Shown in pieces: positions 1-8,970 of a stretch of DNA of 38,502 nt. Source of the stretch: Candidatus Cryptobacteroides excrementipullorum. GTDB taxonomy: Bacteria > Bacteroidota > Bacteroidia > Bacteroidales > UBA932. The stretch lies in assembly GCA_017695065.1 (NCBI GenBank), contig JADILZ010000042.1:1-38502 (forward strand). The letters are read 5' to 3'. Within the stretch, counting starts at the first letter, position 1. Each line of letters begins with the position of its first letter. A program made the position numbers and the translations under genes. The notes below the pieces were generated by a model, which was not told the DNA's origin, made no database searches, and was given only the letters and a program-made list of their open reading frames with translations.

Positions 1-208
1 TCCACGTATATACGCTGTTGACTGTTGCGATGTCAAATTTTTTTCTGACCTCCTCCGCCGTCGTTACGCCTTTAAGGATATCCAGAACTGCATTAACCCG
101 GTCTCCTTCGTCCGGTTTGTAAACTGTGACGACCTCGTTGGACCAATACTTCTCCCTGGTCACAGGGTCGGTCTTCAAGACAATGTCTCGCCTGTGTCTT
201 TCTCTCAT
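1..208 (-). CDS. Helix-turn-helix transposase-type protein, N-terminal part (cut by window edge)
   Basis: The minus strand reads an open frame from an ATG at 208 off the left edge (69 complete codons). The frame starts MRERHRRDIVLKTDPVTREK. Its end, around EEVRKKFDIATVNSVYTW, resembles the helix-turn-helix of IS3-type OrfA proteins, in which a motif like KKFxIxSxxTVYxW precedes the recognition segment. In such proteins this part binds the element ends. The rest of the gene lies outside the window, so neither completeness nor an insertion-sequence boundary can be judged. It could also be a domesticated HTH protein. The family call is from pattern recognition only. Confidence 0.55.
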   Translation of the reverse strand, partial: MRERHRRDIVLKTDPVTREKYWSNEVVTVYKPDEGDRVNAVLDILKGVTTAEEVRKKFDIATVNSVYTW

Positions 209-518
209 TGACTCATTTGATTTATGCTCTCAAATCTGTCAACTTTTTTCAGTTCAAGTCATTATCACTCAATTAAAATTTTTAAACGATTATCAACAAA
301 AAAATCCCATAACAAGCTTGAAAGAATCAAGGGAAAAATGCCTATGAAGACTTGCACGACTTTGAGTATAAAAGCTTATCTTCGCAGCAGGAAAATTCCA
401 CGCAACCTGACGCAGAACGCTGCAACAATCCGGTGGAGCAATAGCGGGAATTTACGCTATTTACTGAATATTAGTTTATTATAATTATATAAATTATTCA
501 TCGGACTGACGTTATCGT
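209..518. other. Intergenic region between the HTH fragment and the helicase gene
   Basis: These 310 bp lie between two divergently transcribed genes. The stretch is AT-rich at 230-320 and again at 465-505. A small open frame at 224-484 has basic, low-complexity content with no recognisable domain and is probably not a gene. No clear TAnnTTTG box precedes the helicase start at 519, so its promoter is not identified. No terminal inverted repeat was recognised. Confidence 0.4.
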
Positions 519-3500
519 ATGAACCATTCATTGAAAAGCATCTGTACAGAGAGATTAGAGAAGATAGTCGGGAAGCATTGCACAGACCGTCCTGACCCAG
601 TCATTGTCCTGGCAGGAACGGAGCCCTATATTGACATGGAAAGGTTTTCCGGGAAGATAGCCGATCCCGGAACATTCGGCACCGAAGGTGATTTCACCGT
701 ATCCGACAAGGGATGGTTCAGCAGGACAATGCAGGGACTCTCGGAGGCCGGGGAATACAGGATATTGTCACACAGACAGTTCGCGAGCCTCGGAGGATAT
801 ATGCAGGACAATCCTCTGGCCGGGAGGGCCGTCATCGTCTATGACAATCTCCGCACCCTCTACAGGATCAGTAAGGAGGCCTATATCGAGTCCGCCGATG
901 CAAGGGGTGACGAGGTGCGTCCGGAAGGGCTGCCATGCTACCAGGCGGAACAGTTCAAGATCAAAGACTCTTTCTACTATTCGCTGAACGGCTTCGATGA
1001 CAGCCTGGCGAAAGAGCCTCTGTTCACTTCATCCAAGGGACTTTCCAGGGCGGAAGGCCCCGCAGACCCTTCCGCACGGATACTGGATGTCATATCAGAC
1101 CCTTATTCCATAGACATTTTCGTAAATGACTGTATCGTCTCCGGGGATTTCGGGGTGAAGGTGTATGTGAAGATATCCGGGAAGAACATCCTCAGCCAGG
1201 CGACGCTCAGGACACTCGAGACGGTGAATTATCTGCTTTCGCTGTCCGGCGGCGGGATATTCATCCTGCAGGAGCAGCCTGTCCCGAGGGATTACACTCC
1301 GTCGGAGGAACCGGTCCGCCTGCTAAGAAAGTATTGGGGCGATGGCGCTTCATTCAGGGACATACAGGTGTATGAGAACCCAGAGACAGGCAGCGGGATA
1401 ATCCCCGTGTCCCAGGGGCTCCTGGTGGACACCATCATAAAGGAATATGAAAACTGCCGCAGCGGTCTCCGGCCACGCGATGTCTTCATCACGGCCCCGA
1501 CCGGATCGGGAAAGTCTCTGATTTTCCAGCTCCCGGCCTTCTACGCGGCCTCAAAGGGCGATGTCACTATAGTAGTATCTCCGCTGAAGGCGCTGATGAC
1601 AGACCAGGTGGGGATGCTCCATTCGGAGCGCGGGTACGACAGGGTGGAGTTCCTCAACGGCGACCTGACTCTCGTGGACAGGGAGAAGATAATAGAGTGC
1701 TGCAAGAACGGGGACATAGATATCCTATACCTCTCCCCGGAGCTGCTGCTCTCGTATGACATGGATTATTTCATCGGGGAGCGCAATCTCGGTCTGCTCA
1801 TAGTCGATGAGGCCCACCTGATCACGACATGGGGACGCGACTTCCGTGTGGACTACTGGTTCCTGGGAAGCCATATCGACAGGATGAGGAAGGCGGGAAG
1901 GTACATGTTCCCGCTGGTGGCGCTCACTGCCACGGCCGTGTATGGAGGCATAAACGACATGGTGTTCGACAGCATCGGCAGCCTCAACATGCATGACCCG
2001 CACAAGTTCATCGGCAATGTCCGCCGCGACGACATCGGGTTCGTCATCGACACCCACGAGGACTACGCTTCCGGATCTTACGACACGCACAAGGAGGACG
2101 AGACCGTCAATTTCATAAAGGGGGTCCACGCGCAGGGTATAAAGAGTATAATATATGCGCCATACACCAGGCACATAAACCGTCTGAAAAGCAAGTGCGA
2201 CGATATCGACCCGGAGATGACAGTGTCATTCCACGGGAAGATGGCTCCGGATGTGCAGAAGTTCGCCTACCAGGCGTTCAAGAGCAACGCCTGCAAGATC
2301 ATGATCGCGACCAAGGCGTTCGGTATGGGTGTGGACATCCCGGATATCCAGGTGGTCTATCACCATGCGCCGTCCGGTCTGCTGCCTGACTACATCCAGG
2401 AGATAGGACGTGCAGCGAGGAAGAGCGGGCTGCGCGGATTCGCCTCGCTGACTTTCTCGAAATCCGACCTGCGCTACAGCAAGCAGCTGTTCGGGGCCTC
2501 GTCGCTGAAGATATTCCAGCTGAAGGAGATACTGAACAAGATAATGCGCTGCTACATCAGCAGCGGCAGGAGCAGGAACCTTCTCGTGGCCGCGAACGAC
2601 TTCGCCTACATTTTCGACACGGCCGAGGATGTGGACCAGAAGGTGGCCGCAGCCCTGATGATGATAGAGAAGGACTATCTGATGAAGTACAGGTACAATG
2701 TCCTGACCGCCAGGCCGAGAAGACTATATACCAAGGTGTATGCGAGGACCGTGACCGACAGTCTCGAAAAGCTCGGGGCCAAGTACGGAAAGTGTTTCAG
2801 GGAGGTCCCTCTGAACAAGGGCGGCTACCACACCATCGAGCTGAACCTCGATGACATCTGGACGAAGCATTTCTCCGACAGGAGTTTCCCGCAGGTAAGG
2901 AGCGAGTTCTACAGGCAGCGTTTCCTGAAAGAAGACGGCATAGACCTGACTCCGCAGATCAAGGTCACGATCACCCTCGGCTGTTCTCCTGTGAAAGCCG
3001 CCGGGATGGTGCAGAAGGTGCTCGACGCTGCCGCAGAGTCTTTCGCGCAGTTCAGGTTCAGGGGCGAGTTCTTCTCGATGAAGGACTATGTGGAGGCGCT
3101 TTCAGGCCGTCTGGGGAGCAGATACAATGCGGAGAAAATCGCCACCTTCATCCTCGGCACCTATTCCGGCTGCATGAAGGGCGCGGGCACACTGGAAGGC
3201 GATGCGTTCCTGCTGCAGAGACATTACGGGTTCTCTCTGCATTACCAGGTGTTCAACTCCAACTACGCGGCGAAACTGGCCCGGCTGTCCGGCATATTCT
3301 CCAGGCTGTTTGACGGCAAGACCCGGCATAGCGCAGACAGGTACCTGTCCATCAACGAGATGCCGCTGAAGAACCACATCCGTCTGGGGTCTCTGCTCGA
3401 GATAATGAATATCGGTACTTTCAAGACATCGGGAGGCGACGAGCCGAAGGTTTTCCTGAGGCTGAACGACCCGTTCCGGATAGAGAAGGACGCGCAGGAC

Positions 3501-4211
3501 GAGGGTTATTCCAACAGCATCCTCGACGCTGTCCAGAGCCGCCACAAGGCGAGCTGCGCCCTGTTCGAGCATTTCTTCACCTGCAGTTTCAGCGACAAGG
3601 AGCGCTGGGATATGATAGAGGACTTCTTCCTGGGAACGTCCGTTGACGAACTGCTCGGGAAGTACAGGAGCGAGACAGTGAACCATGTGGACATCCTCGG
3701 TTACCTGAAACAGAACTGCCGGGCGGCCGGTGATGAGGACGTGGCTGTGGAGACGGGCTATGCAGACAGCCGGCAGACGGACATCTTCAAGCCTAAGGAG
3801 AACCAGTTCTACGGGAAGGACAATATGCTCTCGGTCGGACAGAAGACAATGCCTCTGAAGAATTGGCTCACCGAGGATCCGGTCACTCTGCACAAGACGC
3901 TTACCGAGTACAACATCTCTATCGACAAGGATGCCTTCAAGATTCTCGTGAGCAAGCTGAGAGTCAACCATTTCGACTACTACCGCGATTTCATGCGGCT
4001 GAAGATGCTCATCGAGTTCCCCGGGTATCCCGCCCTGGTGCAGGCCATGGTGCCGTACAGCTCCGCTCCGGTGAAGTTCTACAAATGGTGGAAGAAGCAT
4101 CCGGACAGCATCACCATGAGCTATGCGGAGAAAATCCGCCTGTTCCTCGCAGTTGACAAGGAGAACCCGAAAGCCCTGCTCAAGGCAGACAAGGCCCTGA
4201 TAGGCAAATGA
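519..4211 (+). CDS. Large RecQ-like superfamily 2 DNA helicase
   Basis: A 1230-residue protein with an SF2 helicase core at about residues 300-650. Visible motifs are Walker A TAPTGSGKS (K332), motif Ia VSPLKALMTDQ (353-363), DEAH box VDEAH (429-433), motif III ALTATA (468-473), motif V IATKAFGMGVDIPD (from 596) and motif VI QEIGRAARKSG (R631, R634). Order and wording match the RecQ family, which unwinds DNA 3' to 5' using ATP. About 320 residues precede the core and about 570 follow it. The tail shows no four-cysteine RecQ zinc motif, and the gene is roughly twice RecQ length. It stands alone: the next gene converges on it with a 10-bp gap. Helicase activity is well supported; the biological role (repair, anti-phage defence or mobile-element function) is not. 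Confidence 0.85.
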   Translation: MNHSLKSICTERLEKIVGKHCTDRPDPVIVLAGTEPYIDMERFSGKIADPGTFGTEGDFTVSDKGWFSRTMQGLSEAGEYRILSHRQFASLGGYMQDNPLAGRAVIVYDNLRTLYRISKEAYIESADARGDEVRPEGLPCYQAEQFKIKDSFYYSLNGFDDSLAKEPLFTSSKGLSRAEGPADPSARILDVISDPYSIDIFVNDCIVSGDFGVKVYVKISGKNILSQATLRTLETVNYLLSLSGGGIFILQEQPVPRDYTPSEEPVRLLRKYWGDGASFRDIQVYENPETGSGIIPVSQGLLVDTIIKEYENCRSGLRPRDVFITAPTGSGKSLIFQLPAFYAASKGDVTIVVSPLKALMTDQVGMLHSERGYDRVEFLNGDLTLVDREKIIECCKNGDIDILYLSPELLLSYDMDYFIGERNLGLLIVDEAHLITTWGRDFRVDYWFLGSHIDRMRKAGRYMFPLVALTATAVYGGINDMVFDSIGSLNMHDPHKFIGNVRRDDIGFVIDTHEDYASGSYDTHKEDETVNFIKGVHAQGIKSIIYAPYTRHINRLKSKCDDIDPEMTVSFHGKMAPDVQKFAYQAFKSNACKIMIATKAFGMGVDIPDIQVVYHHAPSGLLPDYIQEIGRAARKSGLRGFASLTFSKSDLRYSKQLFGASSLKIFQLKEILNKIMRCYISSGRSRNLLVAANDFAYIFDTAEDVDQKVAAALMMIEKDYLMKYRYNVLTARPRRLYTKVYARTVTDSLEKLGAKYGKCFREVPLNKGGYHTIELNLDDIWTKHFSDRSFPQVRSEFYRQRFLKEDGIDLTPQIKVTITLGCSPVKAAGMVQKVLDAAAESFAQFRFRGEFFSMKDYVEALSGRLGSRYNAEKIATFILGTYSGCMKGAGTLEGDAFLLQRHYGFSLHYQVFNSNYAAKLARLSGIFSRLFDGKTRHSADRYLSINEMPLKNHIRLGSLLEIMNIGTFKTSGGDEPKVFLRLNDPFRIEKDAQDEGYSNSILDAVQSRHKASCALFEHFFTCSFSDKERWDMIEDFFLGTSVDELLGKYRSETVNHVDILGYLKQNCRAAGDEDVAVETGYADSRQTDIFKPKENQFYGKDNMLSVGQKTMPLKNWLTEDPVTLHKTLTEYNISIDKDAFKILVSKLRVNHFDYYRDFMRLKMLIEFPGYPALVQAMVPYSSAPVKFYKWWKKHPDSITMSYAEKIRLFLAVDKENPKALLKADKALIGK

Positions 4212-4221
4212 CCAGGGACTG

Positions 4222-5466
4222 TCAGGACCGCCTGCGGAGCAGAGGAAGCCTCTCTCCGTAGGTGAGCATCCTCCAGATCCACTCCAGCGGGCCGAAACTG
4301 CAGAAACACATCCACACATGGCTGAAAGCCACCTCGGCCGCATACACGCATAACGCTGTCAGCAGGACATATACGAGCCCCATATCCGCGCCGAGGGCGA
4401 GCCCCGTACCGTAGAAGATGAACATACCGCAAAGCGACTGCCCGATATAATCGGTCAGAGCCATACGGCCTGGAGCGGAGAGAAGTTTCAGCACCCGAGA
4501 CTCCTTCCTGTGCAGGCTGTAGAGAGCAAGCCCGGCAGCGTATGCGAAGCCCGTCGGATACACGCTGACAGTATAAAGGAGGGTGTGCGCGGCCAGCCCC
4601 CAAGGATGCCCGTTCATGGCGCTCCACGCGTACAGACCGGAGAGCGGAAGCCCCGCGGCGAGCCCCCACAGGAAGACCCTGCGGACGGTTGCGCGCTTTT
4701 CTTCGAGCCTGGCATAGAAGCGGTTGCGCCCGAGATAGAAACCTATGAGGAAGAGGCCCATGACCTTGAAGGCCCTGTTTCCGTCTATGAATTCCTGTAC
4801 CCTGACCAGAGCCCCCTGGACCAGGAACCCGAACACCTGGCGGTAGCTGTCCGCGTCCCTCAGCCAGTATGCGAAATTGTCCTCCGTTATCCCGTACCTG
4901 GCGCACTGCTCCTGCTGGGCCGCCACGACCCATGCGGACGGGGATACACCTGTCAGGCTGATAACCAGATCTATAGCCACCGGGAGGACGAGCAGTACGG
5001 CGGCCGTGCCGAGCAGGCCGCGGTCAGAAACATTGCGGAAAAGAGGCAGGAAAAACCCCAGGAAAGCATACAGCATCAGGATGTCCCCGCTCCAGATGAA
5101 CATCAGGTGGATGAAACCTATGAGCAGGAGGATGGCCATCCTGCGATAGAAGATGCGGAAACCGTCTGCCCCCTTGCGTGCCGCATTGGATATTATGATG
5201 GAGAACCCTATCCCGAAAAGCAGGGAGAAAAGGGTGTAGAACTTCCCGTCGATGAGCAGGTACTGGATATATCTGGCCACATTGTCCGCCTCTGCGGTCG
5301 GCATGGACCGGACAGCCTCGGGCCCGAGGAAGGTATAAAGGGAGAATTCCGGGAAATTGGCAAGGCAGATCCCGAGCAGGGCGAACCCGCGCAGGGCGTC
5401 GAGTATGATGTATCTTTCACGGGCTTTCACCGGGGCCACTTTGGTGTGATGATGGTCGGCAGTCAT
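4222..5466 (-). CDS. DUF418 family integral membrane protein
   Basis: A 414-residue polytopic protein. A short His-rich N-terminus (MTADHHHTK) is followed by RERYIILDALRGFALLGI, the typical opening of YeiB/DUF418 proteins. Hydrophobic segments recur through the chain and the C-terminal half ends in a DUF418-like region (GRMALTDYIGQS, then GPLEWIWRMLTYG), a strong family signature. Members are predicted inner-membrane transport-like or acyltransferase-like proteins of unknown substrate. The frame extends to a TTG at 5484, but the first ATG is at 5466 and is preferred. The 3' end faces the helicase gene. A Bacteroidota -7 box lies upstream. Confidence 0.85.
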   Translation of the reverse strand: MTADHHHTKVAPVKARERYIILDALRGFALLGICLANFPEFSLYTFLGPEAVRSMPTAEADNVARYIQYLLIDGKFYTLFSLLFGIGFSIIISNAARKGADGFRIFYRRMAILLLIGFIHLMFIWSGDILMLYAFLGFFLPLFRNVSDRGLLGTAAVLLVLPVAIDLVISLTGVSPSAWVVAAQQEQCARYGITEDNFAYWLRDADSYRQVFGFLVQGALVRVQEFIDGNRAFKVMGLFLIGFYLGRNRFYARLEEKRATVRRVFLWGLAAGLPLSGLYAWSAMNGHPWGLAAHTLLYTVSVYPTGFAYAAGLALYSLHRKESRVLKLLSAPGRMALTDYIGQSLCGMFIFYGTGLALGADMGLVYVLLTALCVYAAEVAFSHVWMCFCSFGPLEWIWRMLTYGERLPLLRRRS

Positions 5467-5513
5467 ATTATTCGTCTTTGTCAATCAATTGTTCCGTATT
5501 TTCCGGGAGGGCG

Positions 5514-5544
5514 CAAAAATAAGTCAAAAAATCGAGCTGTGAAA
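5514..5544 (-). promoter_or_regulatory. Predicted promoter of the DUF418 gene
   Basis: On the minus strand TATTTTTG (plus 5514-5521) matches the Bacteroidota -7 consensus TAnnTTTG. It is preceded after 19 bp by TTTC (plus 5541-5544), one mismatch from the -33 TTTG. It lies about 50 bp upstream of the ATG at 5466. Confidence 0.5.
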
Positions 5545-5620
5545 CTCCCCGCATGCCCGAAAGGGTAAGAATGGTTATCTTCTCCGTAATACAGGTATGC
5601 CGCATATAAGGAAAGGGATA

Positions 5621-5628
5621 TATTTTTG
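5621..5628 (+). promoter_or_regulatory. Predicted -7 box of the AraC-family gene
   Basis: TATTTTTG matches TAnnTTTG and lies 28 bp before the ATG at 5657. No convincing -33 TTTG is visible, which would be consistent with an activator-dependent promoter. Confidence 0.4.
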
Positions 5629-5656
5629 CATTTTATGAATATTCATCCTGACAGAA

Positions 5657-6556
5657 ATGGGAAAAGACATACTCGAGATAAAGACTGTCAATGAGTGCGG
5701 GAAATGCCTCGGCGGGAAGATCCTGCACCCGCAGGCATGTGTCTTCAACCTTGAGAACCCCGACCTGGAGCGAATACCGGTCAAGTTCGATTTCTACGCA
5801 ATCCTGCTCATTGAGGACTGCGCGGACGGGTGTTGCTGCTGCGGGCGGAGGTATTACGACTTCTCCAACGCTTCCATGGTGTTCCTCAGGCCGGGAGAGA
5901 TATTCAGGATGAACACGGACAACACCCTGCCTGACAAGGGGGTGCTGCTCACATTCCACCCTGACCTCCTGCTGAGTACCACCCTGGACAACCATATCGG
6001 GAACTATACCTTCTTCAACTACCGGAAAGAGGAGGCCCTGCACCTTTCGCACGCGGAGAAGGACATAGTCACAAGATGCCTCAGAAGTATCGGAAGCGAG
6101 CTGCGCCATCCTATTGACTCTCATAGCAGTACATTGATTTCGAGGCTGATAGAGCTGCTTCTGGACTATTGTTCCAGATTTTATGAAAGGCAGTTCATCA
6201 CCAGGGAGGAGAAGAACAAGACCGTGGTCGGGAAATTCGACAGGATGCTTGACAAGAGCATAGCCTCGGGACAGCTCTCTTCCGCAGGATTCCCGTCCGT
6301 ATGCGAGTGCGCCGTGGAGCTGGGCCTTTCCGCTGCATATTTCAACGACCTGCTGCGGTTCCAGACGGGGAAGACTTTCGAGGAATACTGCATGCTGAAA
6401 CGTCTGGACTCCGCCAAGAAGATGCTCCTGTCCGGAGAGGGCTCCCCTGCGGATGTGGCGCACAGGCTCGGATTCCATAACATCCAGCAGTTCAGTTTCA
6501 TTTTCAAGACGATCACAGGTTTCAGGCCTGGAGAATACCGTTTCTCGAAGAATTAA
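5657..6556 (+). CDS. AraC-family transcriptional regulator with cysteine-rich sensor domain
   Basis: A 299-residue cytosolic regulator. The C-terminal third (about 195-299) holds two helix-turn-helix units. The segment VCECAVELGLSAAYFNDLLRF is the first, and ADVAHRLGFHNIQQFSFIFK then TGFRPGEYR is the second, ending in the classic AraC signature. The N-terminal domain has the cupin-like pattern of Bacteroidota AraC sensors (YYDFSNASMVFLRPGEIF). Unusually, it contains C14, C17, C28, C55 and four consecutive cysteines C59-C62 in the loop before GRRYYDF. The effector is unknown; metal or redox sensing is an inference from the cysteines. The gene precedes a secreted esterase gene on the same strand, a plausible target. 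Confidence 0.88.
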   Translation: MGKDILEIKTVNECGKCLGGKILHPQACVFNLENPDLERIPVKFDFYAILLIEDCADGCCCCGRRYYDFSNASMVFLRPGEIFRMNTDNTLPDKGVLLTFHPDLLLSTTLDNHIGNYTFFNYRKEEALHLSHAEKDIVTRCLRSIGSELRHPIDSHSSTLISRLIELLLDYCSRFYERQFITREEKNKTVVGKFDRMLDKSIASGQLSSAGFPSVCECAVELGLSAAYFNDLLRFQTGKTFEEYCMLKRLDSAKKMLLSGEGSPADVAHRLGFHNIQQFSFIFKTITGFRPGEYRFSKN

Positions 6557-6604
6557 GAAGAATCCGGAAGCTGTTTTCATGGCGGAATTGCGGATAATCT
6601 TTAA

Positions 6605-6612
6605 TAAATTTG
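6605..6612 (+). promoter_or_regulatory. Predicted -7 box of the esterase gene
   Basis: TAAATTTG is an exact TAnnTTTG match 24 bp before the ATG at 6637. No -33 TTTG is present at the usual spacing, so an activator such as the adjacent AraC protein may be needed (inference). Confidence 0.5.
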
Positions 6613-6636
6613 CAGCTCATACTAATTAAAACGGAC

Positions 6637-7659
6637 ATGAAAACTGCAAAAAACATCATCGCACTGGCGGCCCTGCTGGCTGCAGCCGCCTTTTCCGCCT
6701 CTGACCTGGCAGCCCAGCCGGGATGCGGCATCAAGCCGACGGAAACCATTCTCCTGTATCCTGAAGGACAGGCTTCAGGGAAAGGTCTGCAGGAGGCAGG
6801 TGGCCCAGGGGAATCCAACGGTATCACAGAGCCCGAGGTCCTGGACAACGGAAGCGGGGCCATCAGCCTCATATCGGATGAAGCCCGCTTCGATCTCTAT
6901 CTCCCGGAGAAACCGAACGGGCAGATGGTCATCGTATGCCCTGGAGGCGGATACGCTTTCGTCTCTTCATTCAACGAAGGCATCTATGTGGCAGACTGGA
7001 TGACCCGTCAGGGCATAGCGGTGGCGGTGGTAAAATACAGGCTTCCGAACGGACACTGGACAGTGCCGCTTACCGATGTCCAGAACACTTTCAGATACTG
7101 CAGGGCACATGCACAGGAGTGGGGCGTGGACCAGATCGGGGTCATCGGATTCTCCGCAGGCGGGCACCTTGCCGCGAGCGCCACGACTCTCTACACGGAC
7201 AGGGCCACAAGGCCTGACTTCTCTATCCTCATCTACCCTGTCATCTCTCTGGACTGGAAAGTCTCTCACGGCGGCACCCGCACAAACCTTCTCGGCCCTG
7301 ACGAGAAATGGCTCGGCAGGGAGGGCAAGACATTCGAGCAGTGGGAGGCAGACAAGGCCATGCTCGAGTCCCTGGTGGATAAATATTCGCTCCAGAACAA
7401 CGTGTCGGCAGACACCCCTCCGGTTTTCCTGGCCCACAGTTCTGATGACACCACCGTACCTGTAGAGAACAGCATCCTGTTCTATAGGGCCTTGAGGGCC
7501 AACAAAGTACCTGCCGAAATGCACATTTTCCCGAAAGGAGGCCACGGATGGGGGTTCTCCAAAGTCGAATATGTGGGAGGTGACAATCTGGGCTATGCCC
7601 GCAGCGAATTCGAGACGTCTCTCTTACGATGGATGAAGTCACTGCGTGACAGCCAATAA
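6637..7659 (+). CDS. Secreted alpha/beta-hydrolase (carbohydrate esterase/lipase-like)
   Basis: A 340-residue protein. The start is set at ATG 6637, which opens with a type I signal peptide (MKTAKNIIALAALLAAAAFS, cleavage near LAAQPG) and follows the -7 box by 24 bp; an upstream TTG would spoil the signal peptide. The oxyanion region is CPGGGYAF. The nucleophile elbow is GFSAGGH (S173), the acid is D270 or D271 in SSDDTTVP, and the histidine is H303 in GGHGWGF. This layout matches the family of Bacteroidota esterases often found with xylan- or pectin-active enzymes (acetylxylan or feruloyl esterase-like). The exact ester substrate cannot be read from sequence. Its 3' end overlaps the convergent LysR gene by 21 bp. 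Confidence 0.85.
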   Translation: MKTAKNIIALAALLAAAAFSASDLAAQPGCGIKPTETILLYPEGQASGKGLQEAGGPGESNGITEPEVLDNGSGAISLISDEARFDLYLPEKPNGQMVIVCPGGGYAFVSSFNEGIYVADWMTRQGIAVAVVKYRLPNGHWTVPLTDVQNTFRYCRAHAQEWGVDQIGVIGFSAGGHLAASATTLYTDRATRPDFSILIYPVISLDWKVSHGGTRTNLLGPDEKWLGREGKTFEQWEADKAMLESLVDKYSLQNNVSADTPPVFLAHSSDDTTVPVENSILFYRALRANKVPAEMHIFPKGGHGWGFSKVEYVGGDNLGYARSEFETSLLRWMKSLRDSQ

Positions 7660-8547
7660 AGAAGAAAGCCGCTCCACCGTCGCCTTGTATATCCGCGTAG
7701 TGGAGAAACTATCCGAGGCTTGCACATATACAGCGATATTCCCTGAAGGGAACATGACTGGCAGACGGGACAGTGTCCTGTCTGCCAGTTTCTTATATAC
7801 GCAGTAGAGCGGGACGGCACCGAGCAGGCCGTCAGAGGACAGGACGGCGCCGATGACGGATTCCGGGGAGTCGGAACGGAATACTACCTTGTGGATGTTG
7901 TCAAGCCCGACCACCGACGCTTCATCTGTGCCTTCGTCATTCTGCCATCCGGTCCACAGGGCGAGTCCGCGGTCTTTCACCCCTGAAAGCGAGAATACCC
8001 CGCTGTATGCGTTCCTGTCAGATGGCCGGGCTATGACACAGAGCGGCGAAACTCCTGCGCACTCCCCTTTTCCCCAACGGATAGAACCGTCTGCAAGGCC
8101 GCTCGAGATGCAGATGTCGTATTCCGTGTTTCTGTCTGATGACCCTTCAGATGCCAGTCTGCCTGAGGTTATATTGACGACAGGGTACGGTCTGTCTCCG
8201 GAAAATGCCGGAGCGAATATCTCCGGCACGACTGACGACACGAGGTCCGGCGAGGCGAGGACCCGTATTCCTCTCTCCGGGGAATGTATCCCCGGGGCAA
8301 ACGCTTCCCGGGCCGCGCCGTACCAATGCAGGATGTTCCTTGCATAGCGGGAAAAAGCCTGCCCTTCCGCCGTGAGTCGGACGGATGTCCTGTCACGGTG
8401 GAAAAGCTGCACTCCAAGCTGCCTTTCAAGCTCCGCAACACTCTGGCTTACTGCCGACTGGCTTACACCGAGCGTCCTTGCCGCCCTGGTGAAGCTGCGT
8501 TCCTCGGCCACTGCTTCAAAAACTTTCAGTCTGAAATCGTCAAACAT
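7639..8547 (-). CDS. LysR-family transcriptional regulator
   Basis: A 302-residue protein. The N-terminal winged helix-turn-helix occupies about residues 1-60 (FRLKVFEAVAEERSFTRAAR, then LGVSQSAVSQSVAELERQLG), a strong LysR signature. The remaining residues correspond to the periplasmic-binding-like effector domain. LysR proteins usually control a divergent gene; here the upstream DNA holds only a decayed transposase and, beyond it, the peptidase gene at 9039. The target is therefore unclear. The 3' end overlaps the esterase gene by 21 bp. Confidence 0.9.
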   Translation of the reverse strand: MFDDFRLKVFEAVAEERSFTRAARTLGVSQSAVSQSVAELERQLGVQLFHRDRTSVRLTAEGQAFSRYARNILHWYGAAREAFAPGIHSPERGIRVLASPDLVSSVVPEIFAPAFSGDRPYPVVNITSGRLASEGSSDRNTEYDICISSGLADGSIRWGKGECAGVSPLCVIARPSDRNAYSGVFSLSGVKDRGLALWTGWQNDEGTDEASVVGLDNIHKVVFRSDSPESVIGAVLSSDGLLGAVPLYCVYKKLADRTLSRLPVMFPSGNIAVYVQASDSFSTTRIYKATVERLSSLLAVTQ

Positions 8548-8551
8548 ACGA

Positions 8552-8880
8552 TTACAGTGTTTTTATCTCATCCACAGACAGACCTTTGGCCTCACCTTCG
8601 TGCCTCGCGGTATCGATAATGTTGTAGTAGTCCCGTTCTGTCATCATATCGCTTTCGTATTTGAGTTTCTTCTCCGGACTGAACCGCGCGATCTCGCACG
8701 CATCGAACAGACGAGCTATCGACTCCACTTGCAAACCCCCTCAGGCAGTCCGTCCATCCTTCCCACGTTCTTGAACGCATAGCACCACTGTTCAACGAGG
8801 CCATCACACTCCTCCCATGGCTTGTTGAAGCGGTTCAGTTCGACAAATATACGAAAAATCGTCTCGTCAGGTACTTCTCC
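8552..8880 (-). pseudogene. Remnant of a PD-(D/E)XK nuclease-family transposase (Rpn-like), frameshifted and truncated
   Basis: Two minus-strand frames together match the C-terminal half of this family. The first covers DETIFRIFVELNRFNKPWEE and LVEQWCYAFKNVGRMDGLPE. The second covers LQVESIARLFDACEIARFSP and then YYNIIDTARHEGEAKG. The switch falls at a run of five C (8736-8740), so a one-base slip explains it. The N-terminal nuclease domain is missing. Intact members are about 280-310 residues long. The remnant ends 4 bp before the LysR start codon and is probably a fossil. Confidence 0.75.
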
Positions 8881-8926
8881 CGTAGTCTTTTCTCGGAAGG
8901 CAGAGTCAGAAAACCGGGACAGCCAT

Positions 8927-8957
8927 TTTGCAGAATGGATAATATTTCTTAAAATTG
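8927..8957 (+). promoter_or_regulatory. Predicted promoter of the M16 peptidase gene
   Basis: TTTG (8927-8930), a 19-bp spacer, then TAAAATTG (8950-8957), one mismatch from TAnnTTTG. It would start transcription near 8964, giving a leader of about 75 nt before the ATG at 9039. Confidence 0.6.
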
Positions 8958-8970
8958 CAAGATTTTGGAC

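Noticed and set aside
224..484. 86-codon frame upstream of the helicase gene, considered as an antitoxin or regulator
   Set aside because: Basic low-complexity sequence, no domain, no promoter box; most likely not translated.
3102..4343. 413-codon open frame on the minus strand inside the helicase gene
   Set aside because: It lies antisense to a gene with clear helicase motifs; its composition (His, Val, Arg rich) shows no domain. Long antisense frames are expected in GC-rich codon-biased genes.
4510..5568. 352-codon open frame on the plus strand over the DUF418 gene
   Set aside because: Very acidic and Pro/Gly-rich with no family likeness; it is the antisense shadow of a clear membrane-protein gene.
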